Positions 9,773-16,166 of a stretch of 35,026 nt of DNA are shown here, piece after piece. The translations under genes were made by a program, and so were the position numbers. The number at the start of each line of letters is the position of its first letter. Position 1 is the stretch's first letter. Location: IMG/VR virus record IMGVR_UViG_3300010885_047510, positions 1 to 35,026 of that record, one strand, 5' to 3'. The notes beneath the pieces were generated by a model. The model made no database searches and had not been told where the DNA came from. It was given only the letters and a program-made list of their open reading frames with translations. The DNA comes from a virus.

Positions 9773-10006
9773 TTAGTCCTTTTTCCCATACATCGTATTG
9801 CGAATAGTTTTGTTAGAAGCGGATTTCTCGTTATGCGCCTTAGTCATATTCATAAGCGTTTCTGCCAAGCGAGCCTGCTTTCCGAGTTTACCGGAATCAT
9901 GCTCATGCTCACGTGCATACGCAACTGTGGATTTTCCTGCTTTTTCAGCTTTCTCGCGGAATTGACCATGAGCGTTTTCAGTAGCTTTTTTAATCCACTT
10001 CTTCAT
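9773..10006 (-). CDS. Small basic protein of unknown function
   Basis: This 77-residue basic, helical protein has the segments FREKAEKAGKSTVAYAREHE and KLGKQARLAETLMNMTKAH. Similar Lys/Ala-rich small proteins with an AYA+EH motif occur in many phage structural modules, but I cannot name a function. It is preceded by a strong SD (TAGGAG) and its own stop lies four bases before the next start, so it is clearly translated as part of the late operon. Confidence 0.6.
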   Translation of the reverse strand: MKKWIKKATENAHGQFREKAEKAGKSTVAYAREHEHDSGKLGKQARLAETLMNMTKAHNEKSASNKTIRNTMYGKKD

Positions 10007-10015
10007 GTTTTTCTC

Positions 10016-10411
10016 CTAGCGAATAGTATCGTCTGGACCATCTTTGCGAGCGCCCATAACCACATCTGGAGTTGGAATATCGCTGCTAACACCATCTTCC
10101 GTCCATGCCATGCGAGCAAGAGGAATATACTGTTTGCCATTTTGTTTAGCTGCCTTTGCACCAAGCGCATCTAGCTTATCTAAAAAAGCCTGCATGTTAT
10201 CATATGCCAGCTTATTCAGCGGAATAAGGTCTTGGTTTGGTTCACCATCAAAATAAGTAGCCTGACCGGGATAAAGATACTTATCCTTGTCATTAAAGAA
10301 GCCCTTGCCACCAACCAGATATGCGGCGCGATCTTCTTTTAATTTTGGCATACGCTTTTCGCTTGGTGGATTCAAGCTGAGTGCGCCTAATTGTTGCATT
10401 ACTTGAGCCAT
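10016..10411 (-). CDS. Conserved-looking phage head-region protein, unknown function
   Basis: This 131-residue protein has an N-terminal polar segment, a KGFFNDKDKYLYPGQATYFDGEPNQDL stretch (read here in parts: YLYPGQATYF, then FDGEPN) and a helical middle (LDKLDALGAKAAKQ). The aromatic and Gly pattern suggests a folded protein rather than a random ORF. It lies directly downstream of the Bbp16-like decoration gene with a good SD (AAGGAATTGAAAT). I do not recognise its family. Confidence 0.55.
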   Translation of the reverse strand: MAQVMQQLGALSLNPPSEKRMPKLKEDRAAYLVGGKGFFNDKDKYLYPGQATYFDGEPNQDLIPLNKLAYDNMQAFLDKLDALGAKAAKQNGKQYIPLARMAWTEDGVSSDIPTPDVVMGARKDGPDDTIR

Positions 10412-10422
10412 ATTTCAATTCC

Positions 10423-10959
10423 TTACGCGACAAAGTTAGAAGGATAGTTCTGAATTTTCGTAGCGCTTGTTGGATTCAGAACGATATTGGCATTGACGTT
10501 ACCAGCAGAGAATGTGCTAGTAGCAACAACATAATTCATGCGGTAGAAGCGCGGCATTGCCTCGCCAAATGTCGTTGGGGAGACGGGTGGAACCCTAAAT
10601 TGAAAGTTTGCATTAGCGGTAAGTTGTGCAACAGTCAGAGCAGGAGACTCATAAATAGTCACATAAGTGCCAGGAGCATTGCTGCCGTTGTCAGGGGCGG
10701 CTTGGAACTGCAATTGCAGCGTAGCCCCACCAGCAGATACGAATGCAGTGCTTACATCCACATAAACAGATGGAACGGCTATTCCATCGCCTGCGCCAAT
10801 ATCAAATCCGATAAGGGCATTGCCGGATGAGGTAACACCACTAATCATATTGGATGCGTTACCAGAGCCAGCACCAGTTACGTCATAAATGTTGGTTGAT
10901 GCAGCGGTTGATGTAATCGCCTGTGCAGCAGAGAGTTTTACGAGATCATCTAAAAACAT
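10423..10959 (-). CDS. Bbp16-like capsid decoration/cement protein
   Basis: This 178-residue beta-rich protein has the Bbp16-family pattern: an N-terminal ALIGFDIGAGDGIAVPSVYV-type strand, an LQLQFQAAPD strand, and the C-terminal PRFYRMNYVVATSTFSAG followed by VNANIVLNP. In the BPP-1 lineage this family cements the capsid, and it sits next to the major capsid gene, as here. Its SD (AAAGGAGTG) lies inside the last codons of the HNH gene upstream, whose stop is only two bases before this ATG. Confidence 0.8.
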   Translation of the reverse strand: MFLDDLVKLSAAQAITSTAASTNIYDVTGAGSGNASNMISGVTSSGNALIGFDIGAGDGIAVPSVYVDVSTAFVSAGGATLQLQFQAAPDNGSNAPGTYVTIYESPALTVAQLTANANFQFRVPPVSPTTFGEAMPRFYRMNYVVATSTFSAGNVNANIVLNPTSATKIQNYPSNFVA

Positions 10960-10961
10960 AA

Positions 10962-11687
10962 TTAAGCACTCCTTTTGTTAAATTCTTCTGGAAGTTTTGC
11001 GCCCTTGGACAAGTTGCATTTAGGATGCAAAAGTTTCAGATTGCTTTTATCGTTAGAGCCGCCTTTGGAAAGTGGTTTCCAATGATCGACGTGAAATGTT
11101 TTTTCATCGAGGAAAGGCAGTTCGCATAAAGCACAGCAACCTTTTTGCTCGAAGTAAAGAGCGCGAATGTCGGCAGAAGTGTGAGTGCCGGGGGCGTTTA
11201 ATTTACGAGCGCGATATTCTCTGCCATAAACATAATACTCCTCGCGCTTCTCTTGAAATCTCTTTTTGTTATATTCAGAGCGACGCCCTTTGTTTTCTTC
11301 TGCCCAAATTTTGTGCTTTTCAGACATTTTTTCCTTATTCTTAGAAGCATACGCTTTTTGCTTATCTCTGTGCTTTTGGGCACCCTCGGGAGTTGACCGT
11401 TCTTTGCGTTTAATGGCTGCATCGCGCTCACGAATACGATCAATATTTTTCTCACGGAAGCGCTTTTGTGCAGCCTTATCTAGCAATTTGCGTTCTTCAA
11501 CAGAAACCGCTTTCTTCCCCGGCTTGCCGGGAATGCGGCCTTCTTCCAAAGCTTTTGCAGCGCGAATAGCACTACGGCGAGCACTGTTTTTTGCAAACAG
11601 TTCTTTCCGCTGCTCAGGAGTCATCGCGGCAAGTTTTGCTTGCCGTTTCAATCTCCATTCTTCGCGCTGCTTTGCTTCAGTTTTCAT
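10962..11687 (-). CDS. Free-standing HNH endonuclease (probable homing endonuclease)
   Basis: This 241-residue, very basic protein has about 160 residues of Lys/Arg/Glu-rich helices, probably DNA-binding, followed by a classic HNH domain: CCALC, FHVDHWKPLSKGGSNDKSNL and HPKCN. The two CxxC-type pairs bind zinc and the DH..N..H residues form the nicking centre. It separates the major capsid gene from its decoration protein, which are usually adjacent, so it is probably an insertion that targets this intergenic DNA. No clear SD precedes its ATG, so translation may be weak. Its final codons carry the SD of the next gene. Confidence 0.85.
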   Translation of the reverse strand: MKTEAKQREEWRLKRQAKLAAMTPEQRKELFAKNSARRSAIRAAKALEEGRIPGKPGKKAVSVEERKLLDKAAQKRFREKNIDRIRERDAAIKRKERSTPEGAQKHRDKQKAYASKNKEKMSEKHKIWAEENKGRRSEYNKKRFQEKREEYYVYGREYRARKLNAPGTHTSADIRALYFEQKGCCALCELPFLDEKTFHVDHWKPLSKGGSNDKSNLKLLHPKCNLSKGAKLPEEFNKRSA

Positions 11688-11731
11688 GTCAACAATCTAA
11701 TTTTTTAAAAATTACAAGTCAATGATATTTA

Positions 11732-12778
11732 TCAAACAACTCGCGCCTCGTTAACCAAAAGCTGGTCCACGATACGTATAGGAATATCGCGGAAGCCAAC
11801 CACAGGCTGACCGGCGTAGTCACGCAAGCTAATCAAAACGTTTTTATCTCTGATAGCTTGGATATCTAAGTATTCCTGGATCGTACGATTCACATACAAG
11901 CAAGGCATAACACCTGGTTTTGGATCAGTTGGATCATCAGTTTCATCGGCGTTAAACACGCGGCGCGAAGATGCAGGGATTTTGCCCATTGCTTTCGACA
12001 AGAGAACAAACAAATCAGGCGGGTTCGTACCAGCAAGACCAGCAGTTGTAGTGTCAATATTCGCAATACGCACGTTGTAGCGCCAGTCATTGACGCACAG
12101 ACCAAATTTGATGCGGAAGAATGATGTGTAACCTTCAAATTGGTTGCCAGAAGCATCATAAAGCGCACGAATATCACCTTTATCTTCATACACGATGCCA
12201 GATGGAGTGCCTTTAGGGAAAATGCCGTAGCAAGTCGTGTCGCCCCAGTTCACATAGTAAATCGAGGAGTTCGAGCTGCCTGTACCACCAGCATCAATTA
12301 CGTTTGTCGCATTGTATGCAGTCGCTGTGTTTACAGTATTGTACAGCGGGGCGAAACCAGTCATTTGACCAGGGTTTGTACCTTCGTTCGCGTAAATCAA
12401 TGCGCCGGAGACTTGCTGGCTCATGCCTTCGATATGCGCCATGTCTTGCTGATAACGATACTTTTGAATGTTGCCCCACAATTCAGCAATAGAGCGATCT
12501 ACGCCAGAGTAGGAAACAAGCTCAGTAATACCAAACTGCATTTGCGCATTCAATGCCTTGCTAAACGCAACGCCGATGTTTGCCGCGCGGAATGTGCCTT
12601 GTGGCAGTGAAACGCCTACAGTGATTTTATGGCCGAGAGGCATGTTGGCTTCTTGCCAAATCATGTCTTTGAGCATTTGGTTGCACTGGCTTAAGAGCTG
12701 TGCAATGTGAGCTGGAGATCCGTCGGGCGAGACAGATCTCGCCCAATCTACGATATTTGGCAACCCTGACGTGCTCAT
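11732..12778 (-). CDS. Major capsid protein (Bbp17-like)
   Basis: This 348-residue protein builds the icosahedral head. It matches the BPP-1/Bbp17-type major capsid family in length and pattern: N-terminal LPNIVDWARSVSPDGSPA, EANMPLGHKITVGVSLPQG, and LVSYSGVDRSIAELWGNI, typical of the N-arm and E-loop region of this HK97-fold family. The C-terminal GFRDIPIRIVDQLLVNEA is also characteristic. An SD (AAGGAAT) lies in the last codons of the HNH gene upstream. It is flanked on both sides by nuclease genes, which is unusual. Confidence 0.9.
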   Translation of the reverse strand: MSTSGLPNIVDWARSVSPDGSPAHIAQLLSQCNQMLKDMIWQEANMPLGHKITVGVSLPQGTFRAANIGVAFSKALNAQMQFGITELVSYSGVDRSIAELWGNIQKYRYQQDMAHIEGMSQQVSGALIYANEGTNPGQMTGFAPLYNTVNTATAYNATNVIDAGGTGSSNSSIYYVNWGDTTCYGIFPKGTPSGIVYEDKGDIRALYDASGNQFEGYTSFFRIKFGLCVNDWRYNVRIANIDTTTAGLAGTNPPDLFVLLSKAMGKIPASSRRVFNADETDDPTDPKPGVMPCLYVNRTIQEYLDIQAIRDKNVLISLRDYAGQPVVGFRDIPIRIVDQLLVNEARVV

Positions 12779-12782
12779 TTAA

Positions 12783-13493
12783 TTATTCCTTCTCTTTTAG
12801 GTTGTGTTTAGATTTGTATTCCATTAGACCGAGAATAATATTTTCCTTGGTTTCTAATGTTCCGAGGGTAGTATTGCATGGCATGCAAAGCAACGCTCGC
12901 ACTGCGCCAGTTTCATGATTATGATCCAGACATGCGCGATTGGGGCTGGCGCGACCATCTTTATTCTCATGATAAAAAACAATCTCCTTGCCACAAGCAC
13001 GATTAGCACAACGACCAAATTGCGATGCAAACATTTCTTTGACATAAGAGTACGTCACGCCAAACCTCTTCATGAAATAGTTTTCATAATAAGATTCAGA
13101 TGAGTTATATTTTTTCTTTTTCGCCAAGTAAGCCGCGCGAGACTCAGGGGTGTCAAAAGATTGCTTTCTCGCTACCTGATTACGCTCTTTTTGACATTGG
13201 CGGCAATTGGGGCGTATGCCGTCTTTATGGTTATGGCTTTTATTAAAATCCGATATTGGCTTTTCAAAAAGACATACGGAGCATGTTTTGTTTTCTGGCA
13301 AAACATAGTTTTTGGATTTTTCTATGCGCTTTGTTGCCCATGTTGCTTTACGCATTGCAGAAAAGCAATCCTCACATTTTTTAGCAACACTGTCATGATT
13401 GCGTCCCATATTTTGACGGAAAGCGCCAATAGGCTTGCTTTCGCCGCACGCTGCACAAACCTTATCTTCGACCAATTTTATAACGGCACTCAT
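12783..13493 (-). CDS. Endonuclease VII-like HNH nuclease (free-standing)
   Basis: This 236-residue protein has two N-terminal zinc-ribbon-like repeats (CAACGESKPIGAF..CEDC and CSVCLFEKPISDF..CRQC) and then a recombination-endonuclease-VII-type domain: QFGRCANRAC, LDHNHETGAVRALLC and CNTTLG. T4 endonuclease VII cleaves branched DNA, but free-standing members of the family act as homing endonucleases. Its ATG overlaps the scaffold stop (ATGA) and its stop lies four bases before the capsid start, so it fills the scaffold-capsid junction exactly. Homing is inferred from position. Confidence 0.85.
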   Translation of the reverse strand: MSAVIKLVEDKVCAACGESKPIGAFRQNMGRNHDSVAKKCEDCFSAMRKATWATKRIEKSKNYVLPENKTCSVCLFEKPISDFNKSHNHKDGIRPNCRQCQKERNQVARKQSFDTPESRAAYLAKKKKYNSSESYYENYFMKRFGVTYSYVKEMFASQFGRCANRACGKEIVFYHENKDGRASPNRACLDHNHETGAVRALLCMPCNTTLGTLETKENIILGLMEYKSKHNLKEKE

Positions 13494-14317
13494 GAGTTGC
13501 CCCCATAAAATTGCTGGTACGCCTTAACTTTTTGTGGAGCAGGCTTCATGCCGGGAACAATGCGATTGTCCCCGCCATTGCCGTTATCCGATTCAGTTTC
13601 GTATTTATTGATTTTTTTCTGCATGTTAAAAAGAATGCGCGTTACGGCAGGATGATTGCCCACGCCAGTTTCCTTCATTATCTTGCGAAATTCCGAAATC
13701 TGTTCAGGGGTTCCACCATATTGACTTACTGCGTCACGAAGAGCGCTAACAGTTTCATTTAGCTTATCTCCGCCCATTTCTGGGTCTTTTTTAAACGACT
13801 CAAACCATTCTTTTTTTTGGTTCTCATGAAAACTTACATAATAATCATTCAAGCGCTCAATAGATGCTTGAACATTCTTTGTGCCAAGGTCAATAAGTTT
13901 TTGTCCGGCATCCTGATAACCTTTGTGATCCATTTTACCGGCTGCAACCTCAAGTTCACCAAGGAGCTTAGAGAATTCACTGATGGATTCTGGATCGGCA
14001 GAATAATTTTCAGGTAATTTAAATTCTTCATAAGTAGGTAGTTCAACTGGAGCATCAGCGGGTTTTTCACCCTCCGGCTTCGCTTCTGGCTTTTCTTCTG
14101 TTTTTTCTTCAGAAGGTTTATCATCTACTTTTTTATCTTCGCCACCAAGAATATTATCCGCATCATCGACAGCGGGCGTTTCTGTTGCAGGTGCCTCTAC
14201 AGCAGGTTCAGGAGCAACGGCAGGGGTTTCGACCACTGGGGTTTCTACAACCGGAGTCTCTACTGCTGGAGTAGATACTACAGATGGGGCGTCCTGCAAT
14301 GGGGTTTCTGTTTCCAT
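13490..14317 (-). CDS. Capsid scaffold protein
   Basis: This 275-residue protein, directly before the capsid gene, has the usual composition of a podovirus scaffold: an N-terminal acidic, Pro/Val/Glu repeat region (several ETPVV/ETPAV repeats, then a Glu/Lys-rich stretch) and a helical C-terminal half (about 110-250) with a short basic end. It should guide head assembly and then leave. The ATG at 14317 was chosen; a TTG at 14353 in frame is possible. No good SD precedes either start, so the exact N-terminus is uncertain. It faces a rightward promoter just upstream. Confidence 0.75.
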   Translation of the reverse strand: METETPLQDAPSVVSTPAVETPVVETPVVETPAVAPEPAVEAPATETPAVDDADNILGGEDKKVDDKPSEEKTEEKPEAKPEGEKPADAPVELPTYEEFKLPENYSADPESISEFSKLLGELEVAAGKMDHKGYQDAGQKLIDLGTKNVQASIERLNDYYVSFHENQKKEWFESFKKDPEMGGDKLNETVSALRDAVSQYGGTPEQISEFRKIMKETGVGNHPAVTRILFNMQKKINKYETESDNGNGGDNRIVPGMKPAPQKVKAYQQFYGGNS

Positions 14318-14369
14318 GCCATAAATATTGGCACATAAGCATTTGATTTGCAAGTAAAAAAATAAAAAA

Positions 14370-14398
14370 TTGACGCATCCTTTATACTATGTTATAAA
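14370..14398 (+). promoter_or_regulatory. Near-consensus sigma70 promoter for the lone rightward HTH gene
   Basis: TTGACG at 14370-14375 and TATAAA at 14393-14398 are separated by exactly 17 bp. It points rightward, against the surrounding late genes, and lies about 30 bp upstream of an SD (GGAGGG) and ATG at 14427. Host RNA polymerase should recognise it without a phage activator. Confidence 0.7.
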
Positions 14399-14426
14399 AT
14401 ACCTATGCATACATATGGAGGGTAAC

Positions 14427-14609
14427 ATGCAAAAAAGCCTAATGACGATTGAAGTTTTTTTAGCAGAATATTCAATGTCAAGGAGCAAGTTTTATCAACA
14501 TGTGAGAAATAAAAAAATACGAATTACAAAAGATGGCGCAAGAACATATGTCGCACGCGAAGATGCAAATGATTTTTTAAAAAAATTAAGAGAAGATAGT
14601 CCTATTTAG
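14427..14609 (+). CDS. Small excisionase/MerR-like HTH protein in reverse orientation
   Basis: This 60-residue basic protein has a DNA-binding pattern of the HTH_17/excisionase type: MTIEVFLAEYSMSRSKFYQH (helix-turn-helix), then a short wing (KKIRITKDGARTYVAREDA) and a C-terminal helix (NDFLKKL). The ATG at 14427 follows a strong SD (GGAGGG, five-base gap). It is the only rightward gene of the late block apart from the intein nuclease, has its own promoter, and overlaps the next leftward gene tail to tail by 8 bp. It looks like an independently expressed regulator or moron. Its target is unknown. Confidence 0.75.
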   Translation: MQKSLMTIEVFLAEYSMSRSKFYQHVRNKKIRITKDGARTYVAREDANDFLKKLREDSPI

Positions 14610-14958
14610 CATCTATATTTGTTTTGCGCGCAGCGGCTTCCTGCGTCATCAAATAAAAATTATCTGGGCTTGCCTGTATAATATCATTTAAAAGATTCTG
14701 CCCCACTGCCTGCATACCAATCAAAACATGCGCACCATAAGGATCACCAGGCACAATTGGCGCGGTGAATACGCCGCACATATCAAGTTTTGAATAAAGC
14801 CATTGCCGCCCCTCCATGCGCTCCATAATTGCCCGCACGATAAGATGCGATGATTCAGCCTCAATCGCCTTTATTTTTTTGTTTACATCGCCCTCAGTGA
14901 CGCGCACTGATTCAACACCAAAAGCCTCAAGCTGCTTTTCATAAAACTTATCGGTCAC
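14602..14958 (-). CDS. Bbp19-like protein
   Basis: This 118-residue protein matches the small Bbp19-like phage family by its order of motifs: GRQWLYSKLDMCGVFTAPIV, an ALIG/VLIGMQAVGQNLLNDI helix and NFYLMTQEAAAR. Members lie between portal and capsid genes, as here, and their role is unclear. The start is a GTG that overlaps the upstream stop as GTGA, a coupling arrangement. No catalytic residues are evident. Confidence 0.7.
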   Translation of the reverse strand: MTDKFYEKQLEAFGVESVRVTEGDVNKKIKAIEAESSHLIVRAIMERMEGRQWLYSKLDMCGVFTAPIVPGDPYGAHVLIGMQAVGQNLLNDIIQASPDNFYLMTQEAAARKTNIDAK

Positions 14959-15218
14959 TGAATAATTCCTGCACCTGTTTTCATATTTGCAGCCATTAAA
15001 GTTTCAAGCCGGGACATGCCGCGCATACCGGAAAGCTGCACGCCATTTACGCGCATACCATCAAGCATTTTCGCGGTATCTTCCCACTCGGGATCACTGT
15101 ACTCTTTCGCCATTTCGCGCGCGCAGGAAGCCGCTTTTTTCGCGCCCTCGATAAATGCTTCGATGCTTTCCCGCTCACTCATTACGCCTTGATGGCGGGT
15201 TACACTTCCTTGAACCAT
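14955..15218 (-). CDS. Small phage protein of unknown function
   Basis: This 87-residue protein is helical and mildly acidic (SIEAFIEGAKKAASCAREMA), followed by a Met/Gly-rich segment ending in GAGIIQ. The ATG at 15218 has an SD-like GAGGGG about ten bases upstream; an internal ATG at 15182 is a less supported alternative. It is coupled to the Bbp19-like gene through a GTGA overlap. I do not recognise a family. Confidence 0.55.
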   Translation of the reverse strand: MVQGSVTRHQGVMSERESIEAFIEGAKKAASCAREMAKEYSDPEWEDTAKMLDGMRVNGVQLSGMRGMSRLETLMAANMKTGAGIIQ

Positions 15219-15219
15219 A

Positions 15220-15408
15220 TTATGCCCCTCTCATTTGTGGATTTTGCTTCTCAATAGCGTCTTTTACAAGATGCAGCATATCGCGCACAGCGACCCACTT
15301 CATGCCTTTGTCCGGCATTTGATGAATTAATTGTCCTGCCGCGTCAGTCATGGTATTTAACCCTTCCATGAATTCCGCCATAATTTGAATGCGCGAGCGT
15401 TTAGCCAT
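15220..15408 (-). CDS. Small helical protein of unknown function
   Basis: This 62-residue protein starts MAKRSRIQIMAEFMEGLNTM and is predicted to be all helical. The ATG at 15408 was chosen because it follows the SD AAGGGGG; the longer reading frame begins inside the upstream gene. It overlaps the upstream gene by 8 bp and ends one base before the next start. Unknown role, but its packing within the operon argues that it is real. Confidence 0.55.
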   Translation of the reverse strand: MAKRSRIQIMAEFMEGLNTMTDAAGQLIHQMPDKGMKWVAVRDMLHLVKDAIEKQNPQMRGA

Positions 15409-15676
15409 TGAATCCCCCTTGTGGTTTATTGCCACCCATAGCAGCGGCAAGCTTCATCTGTTTTTCGCTTTCCATCATCATCACACAGCAAATTTTATCC
15501 TTGTCGATTGTGAGTGTGCAGCCAAAATCATCAGTGACCTTCAACACTTGAACTGGAAGCGATCCTTTTTGCGCATCATAAATTTGCTTATGTGCAATTT
15601 CTGCGGTTTCTACGCGCTCAAAGAATAATGCGGCGTTTGCTTTGTTATCTGTGGGCACAATTACAATCTGATGCAT
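15401..15676 (-). CDS. Small protein of unknown function
   Basis: This 91-residue protein has an alternating beta/alpha start (MHQIVIVPTDNKANAALFFE) and a CTLTIDKDKICCVMMM strand, suggesting a small folded domain. The ATG at 15676 follows GAGGGGAAATAGC, a good SD; the first in-frame ATG (15691) lies in the upstream gene. Four neighbouring small genes share this tight arrangement. Function unknown. Confidence 0.55.
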   Translation of the reverse strand: MHQIVIVPTDNKANAALFFERVETAEIAHKQIYDAQKGSLPVQVLKVTDDFGCTLTIDKDKICCVMMMESEKQMKLAAAMGGNKPQGGFNG

Positions 15677-15677
15677 G

Positions 15678-15839
15678 CTATTTCCCCTCATATTCTAAAA
15701 CTAAACAAGTGCCATCGAGAACGACCCTCATGACTTTGCTATTGTAAAATTGCTTTTTTGTAGCAACAAAATATTCACAAACGAACGCTGCGTATTCTGA
15801 TGTTTTTTGCTCTAATTCAACGTCCAAAACGGATGCCAT
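15678..15839 (-). CDS. Small protein (53 residues) of unknown function
   Basis: The start at 15839 has an SD (AAGGATTG) and the stop lies one base before the next gene. The protein (MASVLDVELEQKTSEYAAFV, then a basic middle and VLDGTCLVLEYEGK) has the alternating hydrophobic pattern of a small beta/alpha fold. No family recognised. It fills what would otherwise be a gap in the operon, which supports it. Confidence 0.55.
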   Translation of the reverse strand: MASVLDVELEQKTSEYAAFVCEYFVATKKQFYNSKVMRVVLDGTCLVLEYEGK

Positions 15840-15841
15840 GC

Positions 15842-16009
15842 TCAATCCTTATTATAGAGTTTTTGATAATCCTTTTTCTTGGCTTTTGCTTTATCTGCGG
15901 CCTCAAATTCTTTCGCAACAGACTGCGGAATACCTGCTTTGTCAGCAAATTCCTTGCTGTGCGATGCCGCACGCATAAAAGCCGCTTGTTTTTTTGATTT
16001 ACTTGGCAT
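15842..16009 (-). CDS. Small conserved-type phage protein (KSKKQAAFMRAA motif)
   Basis: This 55-residue basic protein starts MPSKSKKQAAFMRAASHSKE and continues FADKAGIPQSVAKEFEAADK. Very similar short proteins (K-S-K-x-Q...F-M..AA..., GIP...A+EF) recur in phage head modules, but their role is unknown to me. It overlaps the upstream gene's stop by 11 bp and ends two bases before the next start. Confidence 0.65.
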   Translation of the reverse strand: MPSKSKKQAAFMRAASHSKEFADKAGIPQSVAKEFEAADKAKAKKKDYQKLYNKD

Positions 16010-16106
16010 TTTGCCTACCCGCCTTATACGCTGAAATGGGCTTGCTTTTTACATCTTTTTTCGGTTTTTTAGCTTCTTTTTTTGGTTTATCTTGTGATTT
16101 AGCCAT
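15999..16106 (-). CDS. Tiny Lys-rich protein (35 residues)
   Basis: A strong SD (TAGGAGGG) precedes the ATG at 16106. The product is almost entirely basic and unstructured (MAKSQDKPKKEAKKPKKDVK, then an AYKAGRQNAK end). It could bind nucleic acid or the head interior, but no family is recognised. It is the first gene after a promoter-like sequence and overlaps the following gene. Confidence 0.5.
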   Translation of the reverse strand: MAKSQDKPKKEAKKPKKDVKSKPISAYKAGRQNAK

Positions 16107-16127
16107 ATACCCTCCTAAGTTTTATAT

Positions 16128-16155
16128 AATATACTGCAAAATTCTAAAATGTCAA
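16128..16155 (-). promoter_or_regulatory. Candidate leftward sigma70 promoter after the portal gene
   Basis: On the minus strand a perfect TTGACA (16155-16150) is followed after 16 bp by TATATT (16133-16128), or after 18 bp by TATTAT. It would drive the small genes, scaffold and capsid as a separate unit. The -35 element lies within TGTCACTTGACA, a near-dyad that recurs upstream of the terminase gene. Confidence 0.55.
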
Positions 16156-16166
16156 GTGACAAATGA

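Noticed and set aside
11693-11722. Leftward promoter TTGACT-17-TAGATT before the HNH gene at 11687
   Set aside because: Transcription would begin at about the ATG itself, leaving no leader; the -10 is also poor.
12140-12610. 156-codon rightward frame inside the major capsid gene
   Set aside because: No recognisable domain or ribosome site; a complement shadow of the capsid gene.
10423-12778. Diversity-generating retroelement, because the capsid genes resemble phage BPP-1
   Set aside because: No reverse transcriptase and no template/variable repeat pair are visible in this window.
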